Origin: Pseudomonas sp. GOM7
Lineage (GTDB): Bacteria; Pseudomonadota; Gammaproteobacteria; Pseudomonadales; Pseudomonadaceae
Reading direction: 5' to 3'
Assembly: GCF_026723825.1 (NCBI RefSeq)
Contig: NZ_CP113519.1
Coordinates: 4,588,001 to 4,652,000 of the forward strand
Length of the DNA stretch: 64,000 nucleotides
Shown here piece after piece: positions 18,091-27,600 of the stretch; position 1 is the first letter of the stretch, and each line of letters starts with the position of its first letter. The translations under genes were made by a program, and so were the position numbers. A model generated the notes under the pieces. The model saw only the letters and a program-made list of their open reading frames with translations. It made no database searches and had not been told where the DNA came from.

Positions 18091-18873
18091 ATGCCCCTCC
18101 GCTCTGTCCGCTGGTTGCCCCTCGCTATCCTGACGCTCGTCCTGAGCCCCTCGCTCTGGGCAGAAGACCCGTTGCTCGCCCCCCTCGATCAAACCACCGC
18201 CAGCAGTGGCGAACGCCAGGTGCGCGGGGTACTGCGTGCGCGCAATCAGGCGGTGATCAGCAGCGAACTGGCCGGGCGCATCGTCGAGATGCCCTACAGC
18301 GATGGCCAGAGCTTCGCCAAGGGTGATCTGCTCGCCCGTTTCGACTGCAGCGCCTACCAGGCCCAGCTCAACGCTGCGCAGGCCGCCGCGCGCGCCACCC
18401 GTGAAGAGCTGAACCACAAGAAGCAACTGGCCGCCCTCAACTCGGTCGGCCGCTTCGAGGTGGCGCTGGCCGAAGCCCGCCAGGCCCAGGCCCAGGCCGA
18501 GACCCAGGTGTACCAGGTGCAGGTCAGGCGCTGCAGCGTCACCGCGCCCTTCGCCGGCAACGTGGTACAGCGCCGTGCGCAACCCCACGAAAGTGTCGCC
18601 AGTGGCGCGCCGCTGCTGGAAGTGGTGGATAACACCACGCTGGAAATCTACCTGCTGGTGCCCTCCAGTTGGCTCAGCCGCCTGCAACCGGGGCAGGCCT
18701 TCGAGTTCATTCCCGACGAGACCGGCAAGCCACTGCAGGCCAGGATCAAACGCCTGGGCGCACGCATCGACGAGGGCAGCCAGACCCTGCTGCTGATCGG
18801 TAGCCTGCCCGAGGATGCCAAGGGCCTGCTGGCCGGCATGAGCGGCACTGCGCAGTTCCAGGAGTCACCATGA
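18091..18873 (+). CDS. secreted periplasmic adaptor (HlyD/RND-type membrane fusion protein)
   Basis: A 260-residue periplasmic adaptor. A signal peptide ends around SLWA (residue 24). It is followed by a biotinyl-lipoyl-like half-motif (AVISSELAGRIVEMPYSDGQSFAKGDLLARFD), a short coiled-coil hairpin and a returning lipoyl half (SVTAPFAGNVVQRRAQPHESVASGAPLLEVVD). It is short compared with typical RND adaptors of about 380 residues. I chose the ATG at 18091 because AAGGA is correctly spaced; the ATG at 18082 is too close to it. The stop overlaps the next gene by 4 bases. It heads a three-gene set, all with adaptor domains and no ABC or RND pump. Confidence 0.85.
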   Translation: MPLRSVRWLPLAILTLVLSPSLWAEDPLLAPLDQTTASSGERQVRGVLRARNQAVISSELAGRIVEMPYSDGQSFAKGDLLARFDCSAYQAQLNAAQAAARATREELNHKKQLAALNSVGRFEVALAEARQAQAQAETQVYQVQVRRCSVTAPFAGNVVQRRAQPHESVASGAPLLEVVDNTTLEIYLLVPSSWLSRLQPGQAFEFIPDETGKPLQARIKRLGARIDEGSQTLLLIGSLPEDAKGLLAGMSGTAQFQESP

Positions 18874-20189
18874 ACGCGCCACTGCCGGCCACGGCGGAGC
18901 GCATCTTCGCCCTGTTTCTCGGGCTCGAGCAGCAGGCACGCAAGGCTGCCAATACCGAGCAACTGGCCTTCGCCATGGTCAATGACGGCCAGGCGCTGTT
19001 CGGTTTCCGTCATGCCGCCCTGCTGATCGCTGGCAAGGTACAGGCGCTGACCGGCATCAGTGTGGTGGAAGCGCACTCCCCTTTCGTCGCGTTCGTCGAA
19101 CGCGCCACCTCGGCCCTGCGCGACCAAGAGCGCCTGGACGAGGGCCATAATGTCGACCCGGCGCAGATGGACGAGCAGACTCGCCTGGACATGAACGAAC
19201 TGTCCACCCCACACGCCTACTGGCTGCCGTTGAAGAACCGCAGCGGCGAAACCTTCGGCGGCCTGTGGCTGGCCCGCGAGCAACCCTTCAACGACGCCGA
19301 GCAATCCTTGCTGACGCAGTTGGCCGGCAGCTACGCCCATGCCTGGCTGGCCCTGCAACCACACCAACCCTGGCGCCTGCGTTGGCCACGCAGAAAGCTG
19401 CTGGCCATGGCGGCCGCGCTCTGCTTGCTGCTGCTGATCCCGGTACGCCAGTCGGTACTGGCCCCTGCCGAAGTGGTGCCCCTAGGGGGGCGTGTGGTGG
19501 CAGCCCCACTGGATGGGGTGATCGCCGAGTTCCTGGTCAAACCCAACCAGCAGGTGGCCGCCGGAGACGTACTGGTGCGTTTCGATGCCACCAGCCTCAA
19601 GGCCCAGGCCGATGTTGCCGAACGCACCCTGGGCGTGGCCGAGGCGGAACTCAAGGCCAACAGCCAACGCGCCTTCGCCGATGCCGAATCCAGTGCCCGC
19701 CTGGATCTTCTCGCCGCGCGCGTCGAGCAGAAGCGCGCCGAGCGCGACTATGCCCAGCAGTTGCTGGCGCGCAGCGAGGTACGCGCCGAGCGCGCGGGGA
19801 TCGCGGTGTTCGCCGATGCCGAGCGCCTCACCGGCAAACCTGTGCAGACCGGCGAGCGACTGATGCAGATTGCCGATCCGAACCAGGCCGAACTGCGCAT
19901 CGAGCTGCCAGTGGGTGACGCCATCGCCCTGCAGCCCGGCGCCGAGGTGGCGCTGTTTCTCGACAGCGATCCTCTGCATCGTCATGCGGCTCGGCTGGAG
20001 CGCGCCGCCTACGAGGCGCAAAGCACCGCCGCCGGACAACTGGCCTATCGCCTCGACGCCGCCTTCGTCGAAGCGCCGCCGCGTATCGGCTTGCGCGGCA
20101 CCGCCAAGCTGTTCGGCGACCGCGCGCCGCTGGCCTACTACCTGCTGCGCCGGCCTTTGGCCGCGCTGCGGCAGAGCCTGGGCCTGTGA
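18870..20189 (+). CDS. GAF-like sensor domain fused to a membrane-anchored HlyD adaptor
   Basis: A 439-residue fusion. Residues about 10-160 look like a GAF-type domain (LFLGLEQQARKAANTEQLAFAMVND..., and later YWLPLKNRSGETFGGLWLAREQPF). Then comes a transmembrane helix near 178-195 (LLAMAAALCLLLLIPV) and an HlyD-like adaptor with lipoyl halves and a coiled coil rich in Ala, Glu and Arg. The GAF part would face the cytoplasm and the adaptor part the periplasm. This suggests that a cytoplasmic signal or partner is coupled to export. Overlaps both neighbours, so it is co-translated with them. Confidence 0.8.
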   Translation: MNAPLPATAERIFALFLGLEQQARKAANTEQLAFAMVNDGQALFGFRHAALLIAGKVQALTGISVVEAHSPFVAFVERATSALRDQERLDEGHNVDPAQMDEQTRLDMNELSTPHAYWLPLKNRSGETFGGLWLAREQPFNDAEQSLLTQLAGSYAHAWLALQPHQPWRLRWPRRKLLAMAAALCLLLLIPVRQSVLAPAEVVPLGGRVVAAPLDGVIAEFLVKPNQQVAAGDVLVRFDATSLKAQADVAERTLGVAEAELKANSQRAFADAESSARLDLLAARVEQKRAERDYAQQLLARSEVRAERAGIAVFADAERLTGKPVQTGERLMQIADPNQAELRIELPVGDAIALQPGAEVALFLDSDPLHRHAARLERAAYEAQSTAAGQLAYRLDAAFVEAPPRIGLRGTAKLFGDRAPLAYYLLRRPLAALRQSLGL

Positions 20190-22282
20190 TGCTGCCCGCG
20201 CTGCGGCCTGACCTGCAGCTATCACCGGCCGCCCCCGGCCTCGATGGCGCGCCACAATGGACGCTGGCCGATCCCCTGCGCGGCCGCTACTTCAAGCTTG
20301 GCGCCGCGGCCGTGCGCCTGCTGCGCCACTGGACGCTGGGCGAGCCGCAGCGCGTGCTGGCAGCGGCCAACGGCGAGCCCGGCCTGCCCCTGGGCCAAGC
20401 CGAGCTGGAAGAAATGCTGAGCTTTCTCAGCCAGCATGACCTGATCGCCGCCCAGGATGACAAGCAGCGCGCCAGCTACGCCATGAAAGCCGCCGCCCAG
20501 CGCCAGAGCCCATGGAAACGGGTACTGCATCAGTACCTGTTCTTTCGCATCCCGCTGTGGCGCCCGGATCCCTTTCTCAATCGCGCCTGGCCGGTGCTCG
20601 AGCGTCACGGCCCCTGGCTGCTGCGCTGGGGCCTGCCGCTGGTCTTCTTACTCGGCCTGTTCCTGGTGATTCGCGACTGGCAGCGTTTTCTCACCACCTT
20701 CCCCCATCTGTTCAGCCTGGGCGGCGCCCTGGCCTTTGGCGTGGCGCTGACCTTCGCCAAGCTCTGTCACGAATTCGGCCATGCCTTCATGGCCAAGCGC
20801 GCCGGCTGCCGGGTGCAGAGCATGGGCCTGGCGTTCATGGTGCTGCTGCCGATGTTCTACACCGATGTCAGCGACGCCTGGCGCGTGCGTGACCGCCGCT
20901 CGCGATTGCTGATCGGCGCCGGCGGCGTGCTCGCCGAGCTGTCGCTGGCGGTGCTGGCGCTGCTGGCCTGGTCGCTGCTGCCGGACGGCCCGGCGCGCAC
21001 CGCGGCCTTCATGCTGGCCAGTGCCACCTGGATCACCACTCTGGTGATCAACCTCAACCCCTTCATGCGCTTCGATGGTTACTTTCTGATCAGCGACCTG
21101 TGGGGCGTGGACAACCTGCAGCAACGCGCCTTCGCCCTGTGCCGCTGGCGCCTGCGCGAGGCGCTATTCGGTTATGGCGAGCCGGCCCCCGAGCCCTGGT
21201 CGCCGGCCATGCGCAAGCGCCTGCTGATCTGGGGCTATGGCTCGTGGATCTGGCGTGCGATCCTGTTCCTCGGCATTGCCCTGGCGGTCTACCACCTGTT
21301 CTTCAAGGTACTGGGCATCTTCCTGATGCTGGTGGAACTGCTCTGGTTCATCGGTTTGCCGATCTGGCGCGAACTGGGCGAGTGGTGGCAACGCCGCGAA
21401 CAGGCCAATCCGCGCAAGGCATTGCTCACCGGCCTGGGTCTGGGCGCGGTGCTGCTGGTGCTGGTCGTGCCCTGGCGCAGTTCGGTGGAGATACCAGCCC
21501 TGCTCGAAGCCTCCCGCACCCATGCCCTGCACGCTCCGCTGGCCGCGCGCCTGAAGGCCGTGCACGTACAGGACGGGCAACCTGTGGCCGCTGGGGATCT
21601 GCTGCTGGAGCTGGACTCGCCGGATCTGGACTCGCGACAAGCCATCGTTCGCCGCGAGATCGATATTCTGCAATTACAACTGCGCCGTCTGTCGGCGCGC
21701 AGCGAAACGGCGGCAGACGCTGGCGTCCTCGAACAGCGCCTGGCCGAGGCCGTGGCCGAGTACCGTGGCCTCGCCGCGCAACGTGAGCGCCTGCAGCTAC
21801 GCGCGCCGCAGGCTGGCGTGGTGCGTGATCTGCAACGTGACCTGAGTGTGGATCGCTGGCTGCATCCTGCCGAGCCGTTGGCGCGCATCGTCGAGCCTGG
21901 GCTGCGCCTGCGCGGCTACCTGGCCGAGGAGAATCTCTGGCGGGTCGAGGCCGGCAGCAGCGGGCGCTTCATTGCCGATGACCCAGCACGCCCGGCCATG
22001 CCAGTGCGCCTGGACGAAGTGAACCCCACCGCTGCCGCCTACCTGGAGCTGGAGGCGCTCAGCTCCGATCATGGCGGTCCCATTGCCGTGCGTCGCGACG
22101 CGCAACATCGCGCCGAGCCCGTGCAGGCACAATACGGGGTACGCCTGATGCTGCTCGAAGACGACATCCACCCCGATCATCCGTTACGTGGCGTGGTGCT
22201 GCTCGAGGGTGAGCGCCAGTCCCTGCTGGGCGCGGCCTGGCGGCGAATCGCAGCGCTCGGTGTGCGCGAAAGCGGTTTCTGA
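20189..22282 (+). CDS. M50 site-2-protease-like membrane protein fused to HlyD adaptor
   Basis: A 697-residue protein. About residues 1-100 may be a PqqD-like winged helix. Residues 140-450 are a polytopic M50 metalloprotease core with the zinc motif HEFGH (194-198) and the distal NLNPFMRFDGYF, whose Asp296 would be the third ligand. From about 465 on it is a periplasmic HlyD-like adaptor with lipoyl halves and a coiled coil. ATG at 20189 overlaps the previous stop (TGATG); a GTG one codon earlier is possible. All catalytic residues are present, so it could be an active intramembrane protease, or a scaffold replacing the usual ABC transporter of the secretion machine. Confidence 0.85.
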   Translation: MLPALRPDLQLSPAAPGLDGAPQWTLADPLRGRYFKLGAAAVRLLRHWTLGEPQRVLAAANGEPGLPLGQAELEEMLSFLSQHDLIAAQDDKQRASYAMKAAAQRQSPWKRVLHQYLFFRIPLWRPDPFLNRAWPVLERHGPWLLRWGLPLVFLLGLFLVIRDWQRFLTTFPHLFSLGGALAFGVALTFAKLCHEFGHAFMAKRAGCRVQSMGLAFMVLLPMFYTDVSDAWRVRDRRSRLLIGAGGVLAELSLAVLALLAWSLLPDGPARTAAFMLASATWITTLVINLNPFMRFDGYFLISDLWGVDNLQQRAFALCRWRLREALFGYGEPAPEPWSPAMRKRLLIWGYGSWIWRAILFLGIALAVYHLFFKVLGIFLMLVELLWFIGLPIWRELGEWWQRREQANPRKALLTGLGLGAVLLVLVVPWRSSVEIPALLEASRTHALHAPLAARLKAVHVQDGQPVAAGDLLLELDSPDLDSRQAIVRREIDILQLQLRRLSARSETAADAGVLEQRLAEAVAEYRGLAAQRERLQLRAPQAGVVRDLQRDLSVDRWLHPAEPLARIVEPGLRLRGYLAEENLWRVEAGSSGRFIADDPARPAMPVRLDEVNPTAAAYLELEALSSDHGGPIAVRRDAQHRAEPVQAQYGVRLMLLEDDIHPDHPLRGVVLLEGERQSLLGAAWRRIAALGVRESGF

Positions 22283-22288
22283 GGTGCG

Positions 22289-22780
22289 TTAGACCACTGG
22301 CTGCGGCTCACGGCGCATCTGGAGCTGAACCTCATCCTCCGCACTGGCTTGCGCACGAAACCCCAAGCGCTGGTAGAGACGCAGCGCGGGGTTGTGGCGC
22401 ATCACCGCCAGCTCCAGCGCCTTGCCCTGCAGGTCGGCCTGGTCGATCAGCGCCTTCAGCAGTCGCTCGCCCAGGCCCTGCCCGCGGTAGCGTTCCTGCA
22501 GACCGATATCCAGCAGGCGAATGGCTTGTGCCCCCTCGTGCCAGGTAAGTGCTCCGACCGGCTCAGCATCGAGCAGCACGACCTCAGTACGGGCATCCGG
22601 GTAATGATTGGCGAACACTTGGCGCTGCAGTTGCCATTGCTGCTCCAGCAATTGAGGACAGACTGCCAGCAGTTCAGGCTGCAGCCCCCGCAGTTGGGCG
22701 AAGAGTTGGCGCAGCCAGGGTTGGTCCGCCGCGCAGGCGACACGTCGCTTGAGCTCTCCGCCGGCCTTCATCTCGCTCAT
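22289..22780 (-). CDS. GNAT-family N-acetyltransferase
   Basis: A 163-residue acetyltransferase of the GNAT fold. The acetyl-CoA-binding motif A is visible as LQERYRGQGLGERLLKALID, with the later ALRLYQRLGF motif. Substrate unknown. It is convergent with the M50-adaptor gene (6 bases between the stops) and sits next to the DUF6916 and tail-collar genes. GNAT genes recur next to such tail-collar clusters in my recollection of other pseudomonads, so it may modify one of these proteins; that is inference. Confidence 0.8.
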   Translation of the reverse strand: MSEMKAGGELKRRVACAADQPWLRQLFAQLRGLQPELLAVCPQLLEQQWQLQRQVFANHYPDARTEVVLLDAEPVGALTWHEGAQAIRLLDIGLQERYRGQGLGERLLKALIDQADLQGKALELAVMRHNPALRLYQRLGFRAQASAEDEVQLQMRREPQPVV

Positions 22781-22843
22781 GGGCTGCTATATTTCCCCTG
22801 CCTGGCGGCAATGCCAATTATTCCTAAGCACAGGGAGTGACCC

Positions 22844-23146
22844 ATGCTCATCGATACCCAAGGCCTCACGGCTCGGTCTTTCAACGCGGAAATCGGCCAG
22901 TTGTTCACGGCAGAGACCGTTCCCGATCCCGTCCAACTGACCCTGCACAGGCTGGTAGAGGGAGCCGTGGCGAGCAATGGTTATCGCACACCCTTCTCGC
23001 TGATCTTCACCACACCCATGAACGTGCTGTTGCTGGAAGCACAGTACCGCCTCAAGAGCGCCAGCGGTCGCGAATACATGCTCTACCTGAGCCCGATCGT
23101 CTCCCCTGGCGACGGCCTGCGTCACTATCAGGCCCAGTTCAACTAG
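22844..23146 (+). CDS. DUF6916-like small protein
   Basis: A 100-residue protein starting MLIDTQGLTARSFNAEIGQLF, with no signal peptide and no cysteine. It contains YRTPFSLIFTTPMNVLLLEAQYRL and ends YLSPIVSPGDGLRHYQAQFN, a pattern that I associate with DUF6916. Function unknown. A correct AGGGAG precedes the ATG. It is divergent from the GNAT gene and convergent with the tail-collar genes, so the four genes form a small island inside the secretion cluster. Confidence 0.7.
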   Translation: MLIDTQGLTARSFNAEIGQLFTAETVPDPVQLTLHRLVEGAVASNGYRTPFSLIFTTPMNVLLLEAQYRLKSASGREYMLYLSPIVSPGDGLRHYQAQFN

Positions 23147-23165
23147 GCCTGATAGTGGCGACCGA

Positions 23166-23738
23166 TCACTGCCGAGGTGGATAGAGCCCCTCGACACAGA
23201 TGCACTGCGTCAGGGCCAGTACTGGCTGCACTATGCTCACCGGCTGGTTCTGACCACTGACGGCTAGCTGAACGTTTAGCTGCAGTTGCGCGGGCAACTG
23301 CACAGACCCTGGCGCGGGCGCGTAGATCTGTACCGCGGCGCTCTCGCGACCATAGTTGCCAAGGCTTTGCCCGAGCGTGCTGGTGGCCGAGGCCTGGCTT
23401 GCAGTGGCGGGGACGTCCGCTTCCTGCAGGGCCACGCTCAACTGGCTAACGGCATCGTGCTGGTGCTGTGGCAGATTGTTCATCAGCAGTGTGGTGCTTT
23501 CCGTCCCGGTCATCTCGCCAAGTTCATATTGCCCGCCGGCCCCCACCGCCACCCGTCCATTGAGGTTGGGCAAGCCGAAGGTGGTCGTGCCATTACCTCC
23601 ATAGGTAGTACCTAGCAGAGAAAACAGTGCATCGAACTGGGCAATCGACAAAAGCTGCCCACTACAGGTCATCCAGCCGCGCGGCGCGAAGTTGCCGGCA
23701 AAGGGGGCGACTACCCCCATGTAGCTGTCGATATCCAT
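23166..23738 (-). CDS. phage tail-collar domain protein (first of pair)
   Basis: A 190-residue protein with a phage tail-collar (Mdp/microcystin-dependent-like) N-terminus: GNFAPRGWMTCSGQLLSI, TTYGGNGTTTFGLPNLNGRV and the NNLPQHQHDAV motif of collar proteins. The C-terminal half is Ala/Ser/Gln-rich and ends with a Pro-Val-Ser-Ile-Val-Gln-Pro strand. GAGGAG precedes the ATG. No phage genes (portal, terminase, tape measure) surround it, so this is not a prophage. It is more likely a secreted fibre-like protein. It is a paralogue of the next gene upstream. Confidence 0.85.
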   Translation of the reverse strand: MDIDSYMGVVAPFAGNFAPRGWMTCSGQLLSIAQFDALFSLLGTTYGGNGTTTFGLPNLNGRVAVGAGGQYELGEMTGTESTTLLMNNLPQHQHDAVSQLSVALQEADVPATASQASATSTLGQSLGNYGRESAAVQIYAPAPGSVQLPAQLQLNVQLAVSGQNQPVSIVQPVLALTQCICVEGLYPPRQ

Positions 23739-23757
23739 TGCAATACTCCTCGAGCCA

Positions 23758-24345
23758 TCAGTCGCGTGGGGGGAAGATCCCTTGCAGGCAGATGATGTAG
23801 TTGATGACGGTGAAGGGCTGGAGGATGGAGAAAGGCTGGTTGCCGCCAGTATTAGCCACGGTGACCGTAGCCGTCGTGCTGAGGGGTACGCTGACCGAAC
23901 CGGGGGCCGGCGCGTAGATCTTCACATCGACTGTCTCGCGGCCATAAGCGCCGGTGGCACTGGCAAGCACGGTGCTGGCTGTCGGCGTGGCCGTGGTGGC
24001 CGCCGCGCTGCTGGCCGGCAAAGACGCGCTGGCCGAAACCGTGGCGGCATGGTTGTGCGCGGGCATCTGCAGTTGTGTCAGGGTCACGGTTTCCTGGCCT
24101 GCCTGCTGCCCCAGGGGATGCAGCGTGGTGCCTGGCGACTGCCCTGCCCCCATAGGGACACGGCCTTGCAGGTTGGGCAGGGCGAAGTTGTTCTGGCCGT
24201 TCCCCCCATAGGTCGTGCCAATGACGGCAAAGAGCGCCTGGTTCTGAGTGATGGGTAGCAACTGCCCCTGGCAGAAAGCCCAGTTACGGGGCGCGAAGTT
24301 GGGTGCCCAACCACTGATCGCACCAATGTAGGACTGATCGCTCAT
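23758..24345 (-). CDS. phage tail-collar domain protein (second of pair)
   Basis: A 195-residue paralogue of its neighbour, 19 bases away, with the same layout: PNFAPRNWAFCQGQLLPI, TTYGGNGQNNFALPNLQGRV and LQMPAHNHAATV. An Ala/Thr-rich middle follows, then a C-terminus with PFSILQPFTVINYIICLQG. The two share the fold but only part of the sequence, so the duplication is old. It is divergent from the giant surface protein with a 278-base intergenic region, which could hold promoters for both directions. Confidence 0.85.
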   Translation of the reverse strand: MSDQSYIGAISGWAPNFAPRNWAFCQGQLLPITQNQALFAVIGTTYGGNGQNNFALPNLQGRVPMGAGQSPGTTLHPLGQQAGQETVTLTQLQMPAHNHAATVSASASLPASSAAATTATPTASTVLASATGAYGRETVDVKIYAPAPGSVSVPLSTTATVTVANTGGNQPFSILQPFTVINYIICLQGIFPPRD

Positions 24346-24623
24346 GACTATTCCTTTTCGATTATGGTCGCGTGATCACGGAGTCGCCCGAGCCGCCGAC
24401 TTCTTCCTTGCGGCCCGAGCCGTAAAGAACCATAGCTGACATCCGTGCAGGCGAAGATTTATTTCTCGGCCCTCCTAGTCATTGCCGGAGAAACAACTAG
24501 ACTGCTTTTACGGCCACTGAAGGCATACCGCCACCAGTCACACTTGCATGCCCATTCACCAACCCACGTAGAGCCTCGGCAGTAGAGGAAACATGAGCGG
24601 TGAGTCCAGGGAGGAAGTTCAAA

Positions 24624-27600
24624 ATGTTCCGCAATCTGCCGAAAGTCTCGACCCGCAGCAAACCCCAGACTGACTCACTGCATGCTCCTCTGGCCATCAG
24701 CCTCGAAGCCCGCATGATGTTCGACGGCGCCGTGGCCGCTACCGTCGCCGAGACCACCGCCAGCCAGCCCACCGATACCCCGGATGCGGCAAGCAGCCCC
24801 GACGCCTCGCACGACACCCTGGCCGCAGCGTCAGAAAGTGCCACGGCCGATCAGCGTCAGGATCTGGTGTTCATCGATGGCAAGGTGGCCGACAAGGAGC
24901 AACTGATCGCCTCGCTACGCCCGGGAGTCGAGGTGGTGGTACTCGACGGCAACCGTGATGGCCTGCAACAGATCGCCGACTATCTGCAAGGCCGGCAGGA
25001 CATCGATGCCATCCATATTTTCAGCCATGGCGAGCAGGGCCTGCTGAAACTGGGCAGCGCCACGCTGGACAACCAGAACGTCGCCAGCCGCTCGACCGAG
25101 CTGGCCGCGATCGGTGCCAGCCTCAGCAGCGACGGCGACATCCTCCTTTATGGCTGCGACATCGGTCGTAGCGACAGCGGTGCCGCCCTGGTGGAGCAAC
25201 TGGCGACGCTGACCCAGGCCGACATCGCGGCCTCCTCCGACAGAACCGGCGCTGCCGCCATGGGCGGCGACTGGGAGTTGGAGCGGCAGAGTGGCGAAAT
25301 CGCCGCTCATGACGTGCTGGACATGGCGCAACTGGCAAACTACGACAACCTGCTAGCGCTGCCCTCAGCTACCCAGTCGTTTGGCGATACCTACTGGAAC
25401 AACAATACCGGCGGCAACACCGTCGACGGTTTCAACATTACCGAATCAACCGGTGCAACCCGGGCCAGCTCACCTGATTCCATCTATTTCAATACCAGCC
25501 CGCAGATGGATGGCGACGGCAATTATTATTACGAGCTGACCTGGACCGCAGACAATGTCGACCTGGGCACATTCGACCTCGACGGCATGGTGATCCAGAG
25601 CTTCGGCGGTGAATATCGCCTCGATTTCAGCGCCACCTCGGGCGGAATCGCTGTCGATGACTCATTTACCTACAGCGGTGCTCAGGGGCCGCTGACCATC
25701 GACCTGAACGCCTCCAAATACAACGACATCTCCTCCTTCACCCTGCGCGTGACCAATCTCGTTGGTGCCTCATCGGTAGCCAACATGGATCTGCAGCAAC
25801 TGATCCTGGCCGACCTGAAAGGGGCCAACAGCGCTCCCACAATCGGCAATCTGAATGGCGACAGTGTCGCCTGGAACGGCGCCGGCAATACAGTGCACCT
25901 CGACCTGGGCAGCAATGCCAGCCTGACCGACACCGAGCTGGGCGCGTTGAACGGCGGCAACGGCAACTGGTCCGGCGCTAGCCTGGTGATCCAGCGCAAC
26001 GGCACGGCAGTGGCCAGCGACATACTGGGCTTCGACACCGATGGCGCCCTGTTCACCGTCAGCAACGGCAACCTGCAAGCGAACGGGCAGACCTTCGCCA
26101 CCTTCACCAATAGCAATGGCGTGCTGACCGTCAACTTCACCAGCAGCGGCACCAACGCCACCACGGCCTTGGTCAACGACGTGGCACAGCGCATCACCTA
26201 CCGCAACGACACCCCAGCGGGCGACGCCACCATCCGCTTCACCCTCAATGACGGCGCAGGGGGTAGCGCCAGCGCCACAACCACGGTCACCAGCGATACC
26301 ATCTACGTGACCAACAACACCGACACGGCCACCATCAACGTGAGTAACGGTGTGAGCTTCAGCGAGGCCGTCGCCATCGCAGCCGCTGACAACACCGGCA
26401 GCCAGACCATTGTCTTCGACTCCTCACTGGCCGGGCAGACGCTGAACCTCAACGCCGTATCGATCAACGAGAGCCTGACCTTCGATCTGGATCAGGTCAG
26501 TGGCCTGACCCTCACCGGCGGCACCATCACCCTGGGCGGGGGTACCACCCAGACCTTCAGCAACGGTTCGGGTGATACCGCGTCCATCATCAGCGTGGTC
26601 GCCGGCAGTGGCGCACTGACCAAGGCCGGGGCCGGCAACCTGACCCTGAGCGGCGCGGCCAACAGCTTCTCCGGGGCCACCAACATCGCCGCCGGCACCC
26701 TGACCGTCGCCAACGGCAATGCCATTGCCGATAACAGCAGCGTGTCGATCGCCGCAGGCGCCACCCTGGCGCTGAACAGTAACGAAACCATCGGCAATCT
26801 CTCCGGGGCGGGGGCGATCAACCTGGGCAGCAGCACCCTGACGACAACCCAGACTGCGGACACCACTTTCTCCGGCAATATCAGTGGCAACGGTGGCCTG
26901 TCTGTCAACCAGACAGGCTCGGCCAGCCATGCACTGACCCTCTCCGGCAACAACAGCTACAGCGGCAGCACCACGCTGCTCAATTACGGTTGGCTGAAGC
27001 TCGATGGCGACGCCTCGGTGTCCAGCAACAGTGCGGTACGGGTCAACGGCAACAGCGTGCTGACCCTGCTCTCGGATCAGACCATCGGCAGCCTGGCCAG
27101 CAACAACGCCAACGCCAGCATCCAGCTTGGCAGCCATACCCTCACCAGTGGGGGCGACAACACTTCAACCAGCGTCTCCGGGATCATTTCCGGGAGCGGT
27201 TCGCTGATCAAGCAGGGCAATGGCGTTCTCACCCTGGCTGGCAGCAACAGCTACAGCGGCACCACCACCGTCTCCGCCGGTACGCTGTCGATTGCCGGTG
27301 ATGGCAACCTCGGCACGGGCGGCCTGACCCTGGCTGGCAGCACGCTCGCAATCACCGGCGCCACGACCATCGACAATGCCATTGCCCTCACCGGCAACAG
27401 CACCATCGACAACAGCAACGCCGTCACCAACAGCGGTGCCATCAGCGGCGCCTACGACCTGACGAAAACCGGTGTAGGTACCCTGACCCTGTCCGCCAAC
27501 AACAGCTATGGCGCCACTTTCGTCAATGCCGGCACCCTGAGCGTAAGCAGCGACGGCAACCTGGGCTCGGGAACGGTCAATCTGGCTGCGGGCACCACGC

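Noticed and set aside
23166..24345. Prophage or tailocin
   Set aside because: Only the two collar-like genes are present; there is no capsid, portal, terminase, tape measure, lysis or integrase gene around them.
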